Shown: in pieces, positions 34,355 to 41,690 of the stretch
Numbering within the stretch: position 1 is the first letter of the stretch
Layout: each line of letters begins with the position of its first letter
Assembly (NCBI RefSeq): GCF_003231285.1
Contig: NZ_QKNS01000004.1
Coordinates: 481,118-545,117, forward strand
Origin: Hymenobacter sediminis
GTDB lineage: Bacteria > Bacteroidota > Bacteroidia > Cytophagales > Hymenobacteraceae
Length of the DNA: 64,000 bases
Direction: 5' to 3'
Notes under the pieces: model-generated
Database searches by the model: none
What the model saw: only the letters and a program-made list of their open reading frames with translations
What the model was told of the DNA's origin: nothing
Program-made: the position numbers and the translations under genes

Positions 34355-34960
34355 ATGCAACCCAACCCTAACCAACCCCATACCCTGGGGCCGGAATATT
34401 TTGCGGCGGTATACGAAGCCAATGCCGATCCGTGGGGATTCGAAACCAGCCCCTACGAGCGGGAGAAGTATCAGACTACCTTGCAGGCCCTACCTAAGCC
34501 GCATTACGCTAACGTGCTGGAAATAGGCTGCTCCCTGGGTGTGCTTACCGAGCAGTTGGCAACCCAGTGCGGCCACCTACTGGCCGTAGATGTGGCCGAA
34601 GCCGCTTTAGCCCGAGCCCGACAGCGCTGCGCCTACCTGCCCCAGGTGGAGCTACGGCAATTACGTATTCCGGAAGAATTCCCACTTCAGCAGCAATTCG
34701 ATTTAATTCTGGTTTCAGAGGTAGGCTACTATTGGAGCCCAGCAGACCTAACCCGAACTTTTGACTTGATGCTGCAGGCGTTGCCATCCGGCGGCCATCT
34801 GCTGCTGGTCCATTGGACCCCACCCGTGCACGACTACCCCCTGACCGGCGACGCAGTGCACGACTTCTTTCTAGAGCAGGCGCACCTCGATGGCCCATTA
34901 CACCATCTGCATAGGGAACGGCACGCCACCTACCGTCTCGATTTGCTGGAACGGCGTTAA
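34355..34960 (+). CDS. NodS-like SAM-dependent methyltransferase
   Basis: A 201-residue class I methyltransferase. The SAM-binding motif I is VLEIGCSLGVLTEQLA at about 54-69. The N-terminal YFAAVYEANADPWGFETSPYE (in part) is the signature of the NodS family, which N-methylates the freed amine of Nod factor sugar backbones. The cysteine in GCSLG replaces the more common G-G. It starts 12 bases after the deacetylase, which would produce the free amine that this enzyme may methylate. Its stop codon overlaps the stop of the convergent glycosyltransferase. Confidence 0.87.
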   Translation: MQPNPNQPHTLGPEYFAAVYEANADPWGFETSPYEREKYQTTLQALPKPHYANVLEIGCSLGVLTEQLATQCGHLLAVDVAEAALARARQRCAYLPQVELRQLRIPEEFPLQQQFDLILVSEVGYYWSPADLTRTFDLMLQALPSGGHLLLVHWTPPVHDYPLTGDAVHDFFLEQAHLDGPLHHLHRERHATYRLDLLERR

Positions 34961-36192
34961 ATCAACGCGCACTGCGCCACAGGGCTAGTTATCAACGGCC
35001 GGATAGCCTGCTCATGGCGCGCTAACTCCTGCCGCAACTGCTGAATTGCCACGGATACCGGTACCGGTGGCCACCGCCGGAGCGCGTGATATAGAAACCG
35101 CGCCCGCATTTTTTCCCAGAACTGCCCAAACGTAGCATACCGGGCAAGCTCCTGCTGCAGGCAAGAAGTGCCTACCCTTTCGGGCTCCGGCAACGCTATT
35201 CGTTCATTCAGCAGCAACCGCTCCCCAGTGTGGCAATGCCATAAACGCCGTAAATGAGCACGCAAACGCCACTCCGCAATCAGACGGACCGGGTTGTCAA
35301 CGGTGGGTTCTTGCTGGGCCGCGTGCTGCGCGGCCCACTGGCGCAGCTGCCACGAGAGGCCTACTGGCACCCGGCCCTGCTGTCGGCTGGAAGTAAACAC
35401 CCGCACGGCCGGACTGTGGCGCAGGCGCTGGTCGTGCCGGAGCAGGGCTTGGTACAAAGCTTCATCTTCTAGATAGGGCACAACCGGCAGCCCACCTACA
35501 CGCCGGTACGCCGCGGCCGTCAGGGCCAGACTAGCTCCGAAATGCTGATGGTGGCGGGGCCAGGGGTCGTGGGCAATGGGGTCGAGGAGTTGCTCCAATC
35601 GGGCACGAAGGAGGTAGTACGCCGCATCCTGTAACTGATGACGGCGCAATGGGCTCCGGGAGTCCGCATCATAGGCCAAAATTCGGCCCCCCACGGCATC
35701 GGCTCCCTGGGCTAGCTCTGCGGCAATGGCCGCTAGCCAGGTAGGCGCCACGCGCGTGTCGGCATCGGTACTGGCAATGAATGCGCTCATCTGCCCTACC
35801 CGTTCCAGGCGCTGACAAGCCTCATCCATCAGCAAGCGCCGGGCTTTGCCTACGTGAGCATCAGTGGCCGATAAAGTTACTTCCGCTACGTGTACTACCA
35901 GCTGGGGATGTTGTGCCGCGCAGACACGCGCAACCTGGGCAGTACGGTCACGGCAATTGTTAGCCAGCACCAGCACTTCAAACCAGCCTTTGGGCAGCAA
36001 CCTACCTTGCATATCCACCTGAGCGGCCAGGGCCGCTAATGCAGCCGGTATGCTCGTAGCTTCGTTTTTGGCCGGAATAATAACAATTGCTCTCAGACTT
36101 GCCGTGGGTGGTGGAGCCAGGTGCCACGGAGAAATGCTGCCGCCAGTTTCAGCAAGGGCATCATGAAAACGCAGGGGTGGGGCTTGCTTCAT
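34957..36192 (-). CDS. Family 2 glycosyltransferase
   Basis: A 411-residue GT-A glycosyltransferase. The nucleotide-sugar site shows AIVIIPAKNEATSIPAAL at 35-52 and the metal-binding DAD motif at 143-145 (STDADTRVAP), followed by the acceptor region LPVVPYLEDEALYQALLRH where ED is the likely catalytic pair. No membrane helices are visible, so it is probably cytoplasmic. It faces the three-gene operon on the other strand and shares overlapping stop codons (ttaa at 34957-34960) with it. The tight packing suggests one pathway. Confidence 0.85.
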   Translation of the reverse strand: MKQAPPLRFHDALAETGGSISPWHLAPPPTASLRAIVIIPAKNEATSIPAALAALAAQVDMQGRLLPKGWFEVLVLANNCRDRTAQVARVCAAQHPQLVVHVAEVTLSATDAHVGKARRLLMDEACQRLERVGQMSAFIASTDADTRVAPTWLAAIAAELAQGADAVGGRILAYDADSRSPLRRHQLQDAAYYLLRARLEQLLDPIAHDPWPRHHQHFGASLALTAAAYRRVGGLPVVPYLEDEALYQALLRHDQRLRHSPAVRVFTSSRQQGRVPVGLSWQLRQWAAQHAAQQEPTVDNPVRLIAEWRLRAHLRRLWHCHTGERLLLNERIALPEPERVGTSCLQQELARYATFGQFWEKMRARFLYHALRRWPPVPVSVAIQQLRQELARHEQAIRPLITSPVAQCALI

Positions 36193-36337
36193 TAGCCCCT
36201 TCTACGGTTGAGCTAAGCAGAACGGTAACGCTGTCCCAAGAAGTTGTTCATCGGGCCTATCACTACGGCTTTCACTTGACCTAATGACAGCATTTAGGGT
36301 TTAGTGCACCCTACCCCTTACCTGCCAGAAAACAGTT

Positions 36338-36374
36338 GTGCCGGGCTCCTGCTGCTGCAGCCTGAACCCGGCAC
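36338..36374 (-). terminator. Terminator of the Omp85-like gene
   Basis: A perfect 8-bp stem (36338-36345 / 36367-36374) with a structured loop, 23 bases past the stop. Confidence 0.55.
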
Positions 36375-36396
36375 TTCCTATAGTGATGCAGTAAGC

Positions 36397-37659
36397 TTAG
36401 AAAGCCTCGCCCACGGCGAAGATGATACCGGAGTTGCCCCCGGAACCCACCCCGTAATCGAGGCGGACGTTCACCCGGTCGCGGCGGTTCAGCCGGAAGC
36501 GGGCCCCTACCCCACCAGCGTACTTCATCTCGTCCAGCTTGTAGTCGCCGAGGCGGGGTGCTACCTGCCCTACGGCCCCGAACACTACCCCATCAAAACG
36601 CCAAAACAGCTTCTGCCGGATTTCGCCCTGAAATGTAGAGAACTGACGGTCACGGAAACGTGCCTCGTAAATGCCGCGCATCAGGTAGGCATTATTGTAG
36701 AGAGAGCCACCCAACGTGGCACCCATGCCGCCCAGCTCGCGGAACGGTACACTGCCGGTGTGGTACTGCCCTAGAAACTGCAGGGCCAGAATAGTGTTGT
36801 TAGAGCCAAAAAGAGGGTTAAAATGGCGGGCGTCCACCATATAGCGGGTAAACTTATAGTCGCTGCCCAGCGCGCCACCATTAAATAGGATGTGGGCATC
36901 TACGAAGTTACCGCGGTAAGTAGCCAGCACGTTGTCGCGCCCATCGTAGAGCAAGGCCGGGCCTACGCCAGAGGTCAGGTAGCCGTTGCGCTCCTTCGAA
37001 GACAGCAAGTTATAGGGAGCCGGATTGCCCTGATCTTCATCGTCCAGCTTTACATTACCAAGGTTGGTCAGGCGGTAGCGCACCCCCACAAACAGGTTCG
37101 GCACCACTTTGGTCAGCACCTTTTCATCGAACACCCACAGTGGGTACTGAATGTGAGCCTCATTGCTCTTACGGGTATCGTTGCCGATGCCGTAGTAGTT
37201 GAAAGCCAGATCATAGTAGCTCAGTTCACCCTGGAAAAAGAACTTTTCCCCTTTGGTGAAAATGGTGTGCGTGAGCTGAATAGTCGTCTGCTTTTCCTGT
37301 GAGAACCACGCAATCAGGCGGGCATTGGATTTACGCACGGTAGTATCCTGCCCGAAGCGCCATACGGGTAGAATAGCCGCGCCCACCGCAAAACCGGTTT
37401 CCTGCTGGTAGAAAGCAATAGGAACGGGCAGGAAAATTGGCTTGTCGGGGTCGTCAGGAATAAGCTTGAAGCTTGATTTGGACGTTAATGCCCGATTCAG
37501 GCCAACCGGAGCCCCCTCGGTGGGAGTTTCAGTGGCAACAGTAGTGGGCAGCGGAGCGGCCGAGGCAACCAGCGCGGCGGCAGAGTCGGGAGCTGACTGC
37601 GCCAGGGCAGCCGGAGCAGCCAGCGCGCCAAGCGCCAGCAGCGGGTAGAGGAAGCGCAT
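36397..37659 (-). CDS. Omp85-type outer-membrane barrel without POTRA domains
   Basis: A 420-residue outer-membrane protein. A signal peptide (MRFLYPLLALGALAAPAALAQ) is followed by an Ala/Thr/Pro linker and then a beta-barrel of about 16 strands. The segment AYLMRGIYEARFRDR near residue 335 is the counterpart of the conserved VRGF loop of the BamA/TamA family. There are no POTRA domains, as in patatin-type or solo Omp85 proteins. C-terminal residues GIIFAVGEAF end in Phe, as barrel proteins do. Function unknown: a pore or a transport channel is possible. Confidence 0.8.
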   Translation of the reverse strand: MRFLYPLLALGALAAPAALAQSAPDSAAALVASAAPLPTTVATETPTEGAPVGLNRALTSKSSFKLIPDDPDKPIFLPVPIAFYQQETGFAVGAAILPVWRFGQDTTVRKSNARLIAWFSQEKQTTIQLTHTIFTKGEKFFFQGELSYYDLAFNYYGIGNDTRKSNEAHIQYPLWVFDEKVLTKVVPNLFVGVRYRLTNLGNVKLDDEDQGNPAPYNLLSSKERNGYLTSGVGPALLYDGRDNVLATYRGNFVDAHILFNGGALGSDYKFTRYMVDARHFNPLFGSNNTILALQFLGQYHTGSVPFRELGGMGATLGGSLYNNAYLMRGIYEARFRDRQFSTFQGEIRQKLFWRFDGVVFGAVGQVAPRLGDYKLDEMKYAGGVGARFRLNRRDRVNVRLDYGVGSGGNSGIIFAVGEAF

Positions 37660-37834
37660 ACGTAGATGGCTGGGGTCAGAAATGGAGTTGGCAGATGACG
37701 GCTTCCCTACCTTCGGCTAGCAGGCCAGGCACGTTGAAATTCCGTCAGTACATCTGCTAACGCAACTGTAGCCCCCGCGGTTGTCAGATGCTCCTACCCC
37801 TTATTTTCTGCTGATACCAGCGCCTTCAGCACGC

Positions 37835-38764
37835 CTAGTATCCTATCACCGTCATGGATAGCACTCCGGCCAGCATCACCCATTTGCACCAAGTGCTCAG
37901 AGCAGTAAAATCTCGCTTACGGTCAGCGCGCCTGAGTTTTTGGCCTAGCCCCGCCAGCGGCGCTAGCACCAGTAGCAGCAGCCAGCCCCCCAGCACCGGC
38001 CGTTGGGTGGCCAGGGCATTGTACGCCGCACCTACCACCAGCAGACCCAGGCAAGCCAGAAAAAAACCGGCTACCCACTTAGTGCGCGCTATTCCCCACA
38101 CAATGGGCAAGGTCCGGCAGTCGTGCTGGGCATCACCCCGCATATCCTCCACGTCCTTTATAATTTCCCGCACCACCGTCAGCAGAAAAGCCGCCAGCGC
38201 GTAGCCCCACACTGCGCTATTGCCCGTGCGGGCCTGCAGCTCGGGTAGTAACACCAGCGCCGCGGTAAGGGTAGCAATGCTCACGTTGCCTACCAGCGCT
38301 ACCCGCTTGAACCGCACTGAATATCCCCACAGAAGTAAAGCGGAGCCCAAATTCACTACCCCCAGCAGCGGCGACAAAGCCCCGCTTACCACTATGCCTA
38401 ATCCCGAGAGCAGCAGGTGGCCCAGCATGGCATGGCGCCGGTTCACGACTTTGCCTACCACTAGCCGCCCCGGCCGGTTGATGGCATCAATCTTAACATC
38501 GTAGTAATCGTTGATGATGTAGCCCGCGGCTCCTACACTCAAGGCCGCCAAGGCCAGCAGCCCGAAGGAAGGCGCCAGCACCTGCCACCACGGTGCTCCA
38601 GGCAGCAGCAGGCATGCCCGAACCAGCACCAAGCACAAGCCCATAATCAGGAGGTTAGGCAGGCGTACCAACCGGGCTAGCTGCTGCACACTGCCACGCT
38701 CCGAGGCCAGGCCCTCGCCTTCCTCCGAAGTATGGCGCGCAGAATTAGATGAAGCAGCAGACAT
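37835..38764 (-). CDS. UbiA-family prenyltransferase
   Basis: A 309-residue membrane enzyme with about eight to nine helices. The Mg-pyrophosphate motif is NDYYDVKID at 85-93, and the second Asp-rich motif is DVEDMRGD near 205. The family moves prenyl chains to aromatic or glycerol-phosphate acceptors. Its similarity to proteins named geranylgeranylglycerol-phosphate geranylgeranyltransferase in Bacteroidota suggests that role, but a quinone or other acceptor cannot be excluded. No quinone-pathway genes are adjacent. Confidence 0.82.
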   Translation of the reverse strand: MSAASSNSARHTSEEGEGLASERGSVQQLARLVRLPNLLIMGLCLVLVRACLLLPGAPWWQVLAPSFGLLALAALSVGAAGYIINDYYDVKIDAINRPGRLVVGKVVNRRHAMLGHLLLSGLGIVVSGALSPLLGVVNLGSALLLWGYSVRFKRVALVGNVSIATLTAALVLLPELQARTGNSAVWGYALAAFLLTVVREIIKDVEDMRGDAQHDCRTLPIVWGIARTKWVAGFFLACLGLLVVGAAYNALATQRPVLGGWLLLLVLAPLAGLGQKLRRADRKRDFTALSTWCKWVMLAGVLSMTVIGY

Positions 38765-38793
38765 AAGAAAATCCCAAACAGCACCGGGCTCGG

Positions 38794-38801
38794 CAAAGAT
38801 G
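38794..38801 (-). promoter_or_regulatory. Candidate -7 box of the prenyltransferase gene
   Basis: Reads CATCTTTG on the minus strand (7/8 match to TAnnTTTG), about 30 bases before the start, just after the cspA terminator. Confidence 0.35.
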
Positions 38802-38825
38802 CACTACCCCTCCCAAACCAGCATA

Positions 38826-38859
38826 AGAAAGCCTCTCCCGAGTTCGGAAGAGGCTTTCT
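38826..38859 (-). terminator. Terminator of cspA
   Basis: An 11-bp stem (38826-38836 / 38849-38859) extended by flanking gcataa/ttatgc. It lies 31 bases past the cspA stop. Confidence 0.82.
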
Positions 38860-38889
38860 ATTTATGCTAAAAACTCAAGTAACCAGTAG

Positions 38890-39084
38890 TTACAGTTTCT
38901 TCACATTTACCGCGTTTACGCCCTTACGGCCTTCCTGAGTGTCAAACTCCACGCGGTCATTCTGTTGGATCTGGCCCCCGTTAAGGCCGGTAATATGGAC
39001 GAAGAAATCTTCCTTCGTACCGTCTTCCGTAATGAAGCCGTAGCCCTTCGACTCATTAAAGAATTTTACGGTTCCTGTTTTCAT
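38890..39084 (-). CDS. cspA: Cold-shock domain protein
   Basis: A 64-residue single cold-shock domain that binds single-stranded RNA or DNA and melts RNA structure. RNP1 is KGYGFI at 13-18 and RNP2 is FFVHI near 27-31. It is monocistronic: a promoter candidate 40 bases upstream and a strong terminator downstream enclose it. The short leader (about 33 bases) does not look like the long cold-box leader of E. coli cspA. Confidence 0.96.
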   Translation of the reverse strand: MKTGTVKFFNESKGYGFITEDGTKEDFFVHITGLNGGQIQQNDRVEFDTQEGRKGVNAVNVKKL

Positions 39085-39122
39085 GTAAAAAAGAAAAAGA
39101 ATAAGGTGAATGATGGTTGGGG

Positions 39123-39152
39123 TAAATATAGAGGGATTTTAGAAAAGCACAA
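39123..39152 (-). promoter_or_regulatory. Candidate promoter of cspA
   Basis: On the minus strand, TTG (39150-39152), 19 bases, then TATATTTA (39123-39130), 7/8 to TAnnTTTG. This is one of the few sites here with both boxes. Confidence 0.5.
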
Positions 39153-39236
39153 CCCGAGTTTCAGCAAGCGCTGATGCGCCTACGGAACCTGTAAGTGCAA
39201 TATGGTATAAGTAAGGTACTAGCCGATAGAATTGAG

Positions 39237-39740
39237 CTACCACTTTCCCTGGGCTTTCAGCACGGCTTCAATCAGCTCGCGCACGGCCCCGTGGCCACCC
39301 GGTAGGGCAGCAGTGTAATTGCTGATGGCGGCCACATCGGAGGCAGCATCGGCGGGGCAGGCGGCAATGGCACAGCGGCGCATTACCTCAATATCGGGCA
39401 TATCATCGCCCATGTAGGCAATGTGCGCAGGATCAAGGCGGTAGGTATTGATGTAGTTATTGAAGATTTTCATCTTGTCATCAACCCCCAGAAAAATGTC
39501 GCGCACGTCCAGAGACTCCAGGCGTTTGCGCACGCCCTCTTCCTCCCGGCCCGAGATGATGGCAATCCGGTACCCTTGGCGGAGAGCATGCCGAATAGCG
39601 TACCCATCACGAATGTGGAAGGCCCGGGCCTGCTCACCGGAGTTAAAGGCCAGCAGCGTCCCATCAGTCAGCACCCCGTCCACATCCAAAATGAATGCCT
39701 GAATGGCTGATAAATCGGGCGGGGTAATGGGTGAAGTCAT
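39237..39740 (-). CDS. kdsC: KDO 8-phosphate phosphatase (HAD family)
   Basis: A 167-residue HAD-superfamily phosphatase that removes the phosphate from 3-deoxy-D-manno-octulosonate 8-phosphate in LPS core synthesis. The nucleophile and acid are Asp19 and Asp21 in LDVDGVLTDG, motif II is IISGREEEG, and the metal site is YMGDDMPD near 118. It lacks a cap domain, as KdsC does, and so probably works as a tetramer. I start at ATG 39740. It is upstream of no other LPS gene here; the iscX gene precedes it by about 60 bases. Confidence 0.92.
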   Translation of the reverse strand: MTSPITPPDLSAIQAFILDVDGVLTDGTLLAFNSGEQARAFHIRDGYAIRHALRQGYRIAIISGREEEGVRKRLESLDVRDIFLGVDDKMKIFNNYINTYRLDPAHIAYMGDDMPDIEVMRRCAIAACPADAASDVAAISNYTAALPGGHGAVRELIEAVLKAQGKW

Positions 39741-39800
39741 ATTAGAAACTACTGAAAGATATATTACCAATAGGATAGCGGCAGAAAGGTGCGCTTTTCC

Positions 39801-40037
39801 TTATTGGTTGTCGCGCCACTCGTACACCCACTTGGCCTGAATTTGCTCCAGGTGGCCTTCGTTGGCTTGCTCGCGGGTACCCTCAAAGTTGGGCAGGGTC
39901 AGAATCCATTCCAGCAGGTCCGTAAAACGGATGCGGTAAATTTTTGCCTCGTTGAAGTCGTCGCCAAACTTTTCATAAAGCGCCATGGCAATATCCTCAT
40001 GGTCGCTCCACTGCATTGGGGGCTCGAAATGGTTCAT
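39801..40037 (-). CDS. iscX: Fe-S cluster assembly protein IscX
   Basis: A 78-residue acidic helical protein. MQWSDHEDIAMALYEKFGDD, the central RIRFTDLLEWILTLPNF and the end EGHLEQIQAKWVYEW match the IscX/YfhJ family, which binds IscS and frataxin-like proteins and tunes Fe-S cluster assembly. It lies downstream of an adrenodoxin-type ferredoxin, its usual partner in isc operons. An inverted repeat with heptad arms sits between the two genes. The rest of the isc machinery is not in the window. Confidence 0.87.
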   Translation of the reverse strand: MNHFEPPMQWSDHEDIAMALYEKFGDDFNEAKIYRIRFTDLLEWILTLPNFEGTREQANEGHLEQIQAKWVYEWRDNQ

Positions 40038-40043
40038 ACTGGT

Positions 40044-40124
40044 TGAATGATGAGTTATGAATAATGAGTTATGAGCTGAGCTAGAAGCAGGACAATGGCC
40101 TACTCCTGGCTCAGCTCATAACTC
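40044..40124. repeat. Intergenic inverted repeat with 7-bp units (copy D)
   Basis: A perfect 16-bp stem (40066-40081 / 40109-40124) with a 27-nt loop. The left flank and arm run as tgaatga, tgagtta, tgaataa, tgagtta, tgagctg in steps of seven. It lies between the ferredoxin gene and iscX. Confidence 0.7.
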
Positions 40125-40133
40125 AACCCTTGC

Positions 40134-40463
40134 TTAGTGGCCCAGGAAGTTCTGGGGTGGAATAAGCACGACTACGTCCTGGTTGCCCTGCACCACACAC
40201 TGGCAGCCTAAGCGCGAGTTGATGCGTGGGTTAATGGCACGGTCAATGAAATCCTCCTCCTTGTCGGAGATTTCAGGCAGGTCATCTTCGCCCTGCAGAA
40301 TATAGACGTGGCAAGTGCTGCAGCCGCAGACGCCCCCGCAGTTGTGCTGGAGTTGGATATCGTTGTTCAGGGCTACATCCAGCACCGATTCGCCTTGGGC
40401 GGCCACATGGGTCTGGTCGGGCTGGCCGTCCTGAAACTTAAAGGTGATGTTTACGGCTTTCAC
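40134..40463 (-). CDS. fdx: ISC-type [2Fe-2S] ferredoxin
   Basis: A 109-residue adrenodoxin-type ferredoxin that supplies electrons for Fe-S cluster assembly. Cys42, Cys48, Cys51 and Cys87 bind the cluster (NCGGVCGCSTC and LGCQC); Cys46 and Cys89 are extra. The acidic helix EISDKEEDFIDRA is where partners dock. It leads the pair with iscX. A promoter with both boxes lies just upstream. Confidence 0.9.
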   Translation of the reverse strand: MKAVNITFKFQDGQPDQTHVAAQGESVLDVALNNDIQLQHNCGGVCGCSTCHVYILQGEDDLPEISDKEEDFIDRAINPRINSRLGCQCVVQGNQDVVVLIPPQNFLGH

Positions 40464-40500
40464 GGCGTAACGCTAGGAGAACGATGCAAAAATGCGGGTG

Positions 40501-40531
40501 CGAAGGTACACATACCGCTACCCGAATCAAA
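40501..40531 (-). promoter_or_regulatory. Candidate promoter of the ferredoxin gene
   Basis: On the minus strand, TTTG (40528-40531), 19 bases, then TACCTTCG (40501-40508), about 40 bases before the start. Confidence 0.48.
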
Positions 40532-40532
40532 G

Positions 40533-41342
40533 CTACAACCCGTTCTCATTGTTTACGCTTCCGGTGTCCTTAACTCGCTGAATACTGTTGGTCAGCTGCT
40601 TATAAAGCACCTGCCATTCCGGATGGGTAGCCAGCGCAGCCTCATGCCGGGCCAAGGTGCCAGCATCGTGCCGCACGGCCGGGCCGGTTTGCACCCGAAA
40701 TGGCGGCTGAGCCAAGGCTTTCTCTATGGTTTCCCGGATAAGCGGCCATAACAACTCCCAGGGCAAGCCCGCCTCGGTTAGCAGTGCCTGACTAATACCC
40801 AGCAGATGATTAGGAAAGTTACAGGCCCACACCGCCGCTACGTGCAACTGCAGACGTTGGGCGGAATTTACCAGCCGTACATCCTGGCTTAGGGAGCCGG
40901 CAACGTGTTGCAACACCTCTAAAGCAGCAGGGCCAGCAGCTTCCAAACACAGGGGCACCATGGCCCACGATATATTCCGGCCTGGGCTAAAGGTTTGAAG
41001 GGGATAGAACACGCCAGCCCCTACCTCCGGGCGCAAGGTCAGGACACTGAGCGGAAGTGCGCCGGCCGTATGAACCACCACGGTGCCCGGCTCAAACCGC
41101 GCCGTAGCTACAATCTCTGGCACGACTCCATCGGGTACAGACACGATATAGAGCGCGGCGGGGGGTAGGGCTTGCAGATCAGACCCAGCGGTGGCGCCCG
41201 GTATGGTGCGAGCCACTGCCTGAGCTGAAGCCTGCGTGCGGCTCCAGACGTGCAGTACTTGGTGCCCGGCTTCCGCCAAGGCAGGCCCCAGATGTTGTGC
41301 TACCCGGCCAGCACCCAGCAAGACAATAGTATAACTCGGCAT
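40533..41342 (-). CDS. Rossmann-like and DUF2520 domain protein
   Basis: A 269-residue protein. Residues 1-125 form an NAD(P)-binding Rossmann fold (IVLLGAGRVAQHLGPALAEAG) like that of ProC and F420-dependent NADP reductases. The second half (FYPLQTFSPGRNISWAMVPL, AAVWACNFPNHLLGISQALL) is the helical DUF2520 domain. The reaction is unknown; the fold suggests a dehydrogenase or reductase. In Bacteroidota the gene often lies near kdsC, as here (about 800 bases away, with the Fe-S pair between). Confidence 0.82.
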   Translation of the reverse strand: MPSYTIVLLGAGRVAQHLGPALAEAGHQVLHVWSRTQASAQAVARTIPGATAGSDLQALPPAALYIVSVPDGVVPEIVATARFEPGTVVVHTAGALPLSVLTLRPEVGAGVFYPLQTFSPGRNISWAMVPLCLEAAGPAALEVLQHVAGSLSQDVRLVNSAQRLQLHVAAVWACNFPNHLLGISQALLTEAGLPWELLWPLIRETIEKALAQPPFRVQTGPAVRHDAGTLARHEAALATHPEWQVLYKQLTNSIQRVKDTGSVNNENGL

Positions 41343-41690
41343 AAAGACTCATTTCGCGCAGCTGCAATAGCTCCGCTGGTAGACTGAGGCTATTAACAAG
41401 CAGGGTTTAGGCGTTTGCAAGAGGTAGGAAGCCTTTATCACCATTGGGTTGATGCCTGCCCGAAGCCCATTAGCATGTGGCTCTAAGCTACTGAATTGCC
41501 AAAGGAGGCTGGAAGCGCACCATTATATAGCTTTTCATTCAAAAGCATGATTAGCTCTATTTTTGGCATTTTATCAGCAAAAATTAAATCAACTTTTCAT
41601 TACATGTCCCTGAAAATGGTTTTACTTTGAAAAGGGGTTATTCCTTGCTATTCTTTTGTCGTCTCCACTTCCACTCTTCAAGATTACTTC
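41343..41690. other. Intergenic region upstream of the T9SS cargo gene
   Basis: About 350 bases with no gene. The right half is AT-rich. TATTTTTG at 41558-41565 is an exact -7 box match on the plus strand, 125 bases before the cargo ATG; a nearer, weaker TTACTTTG lies at about 41622-41629. I cannot decide which is used. Confidence 0.45.
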
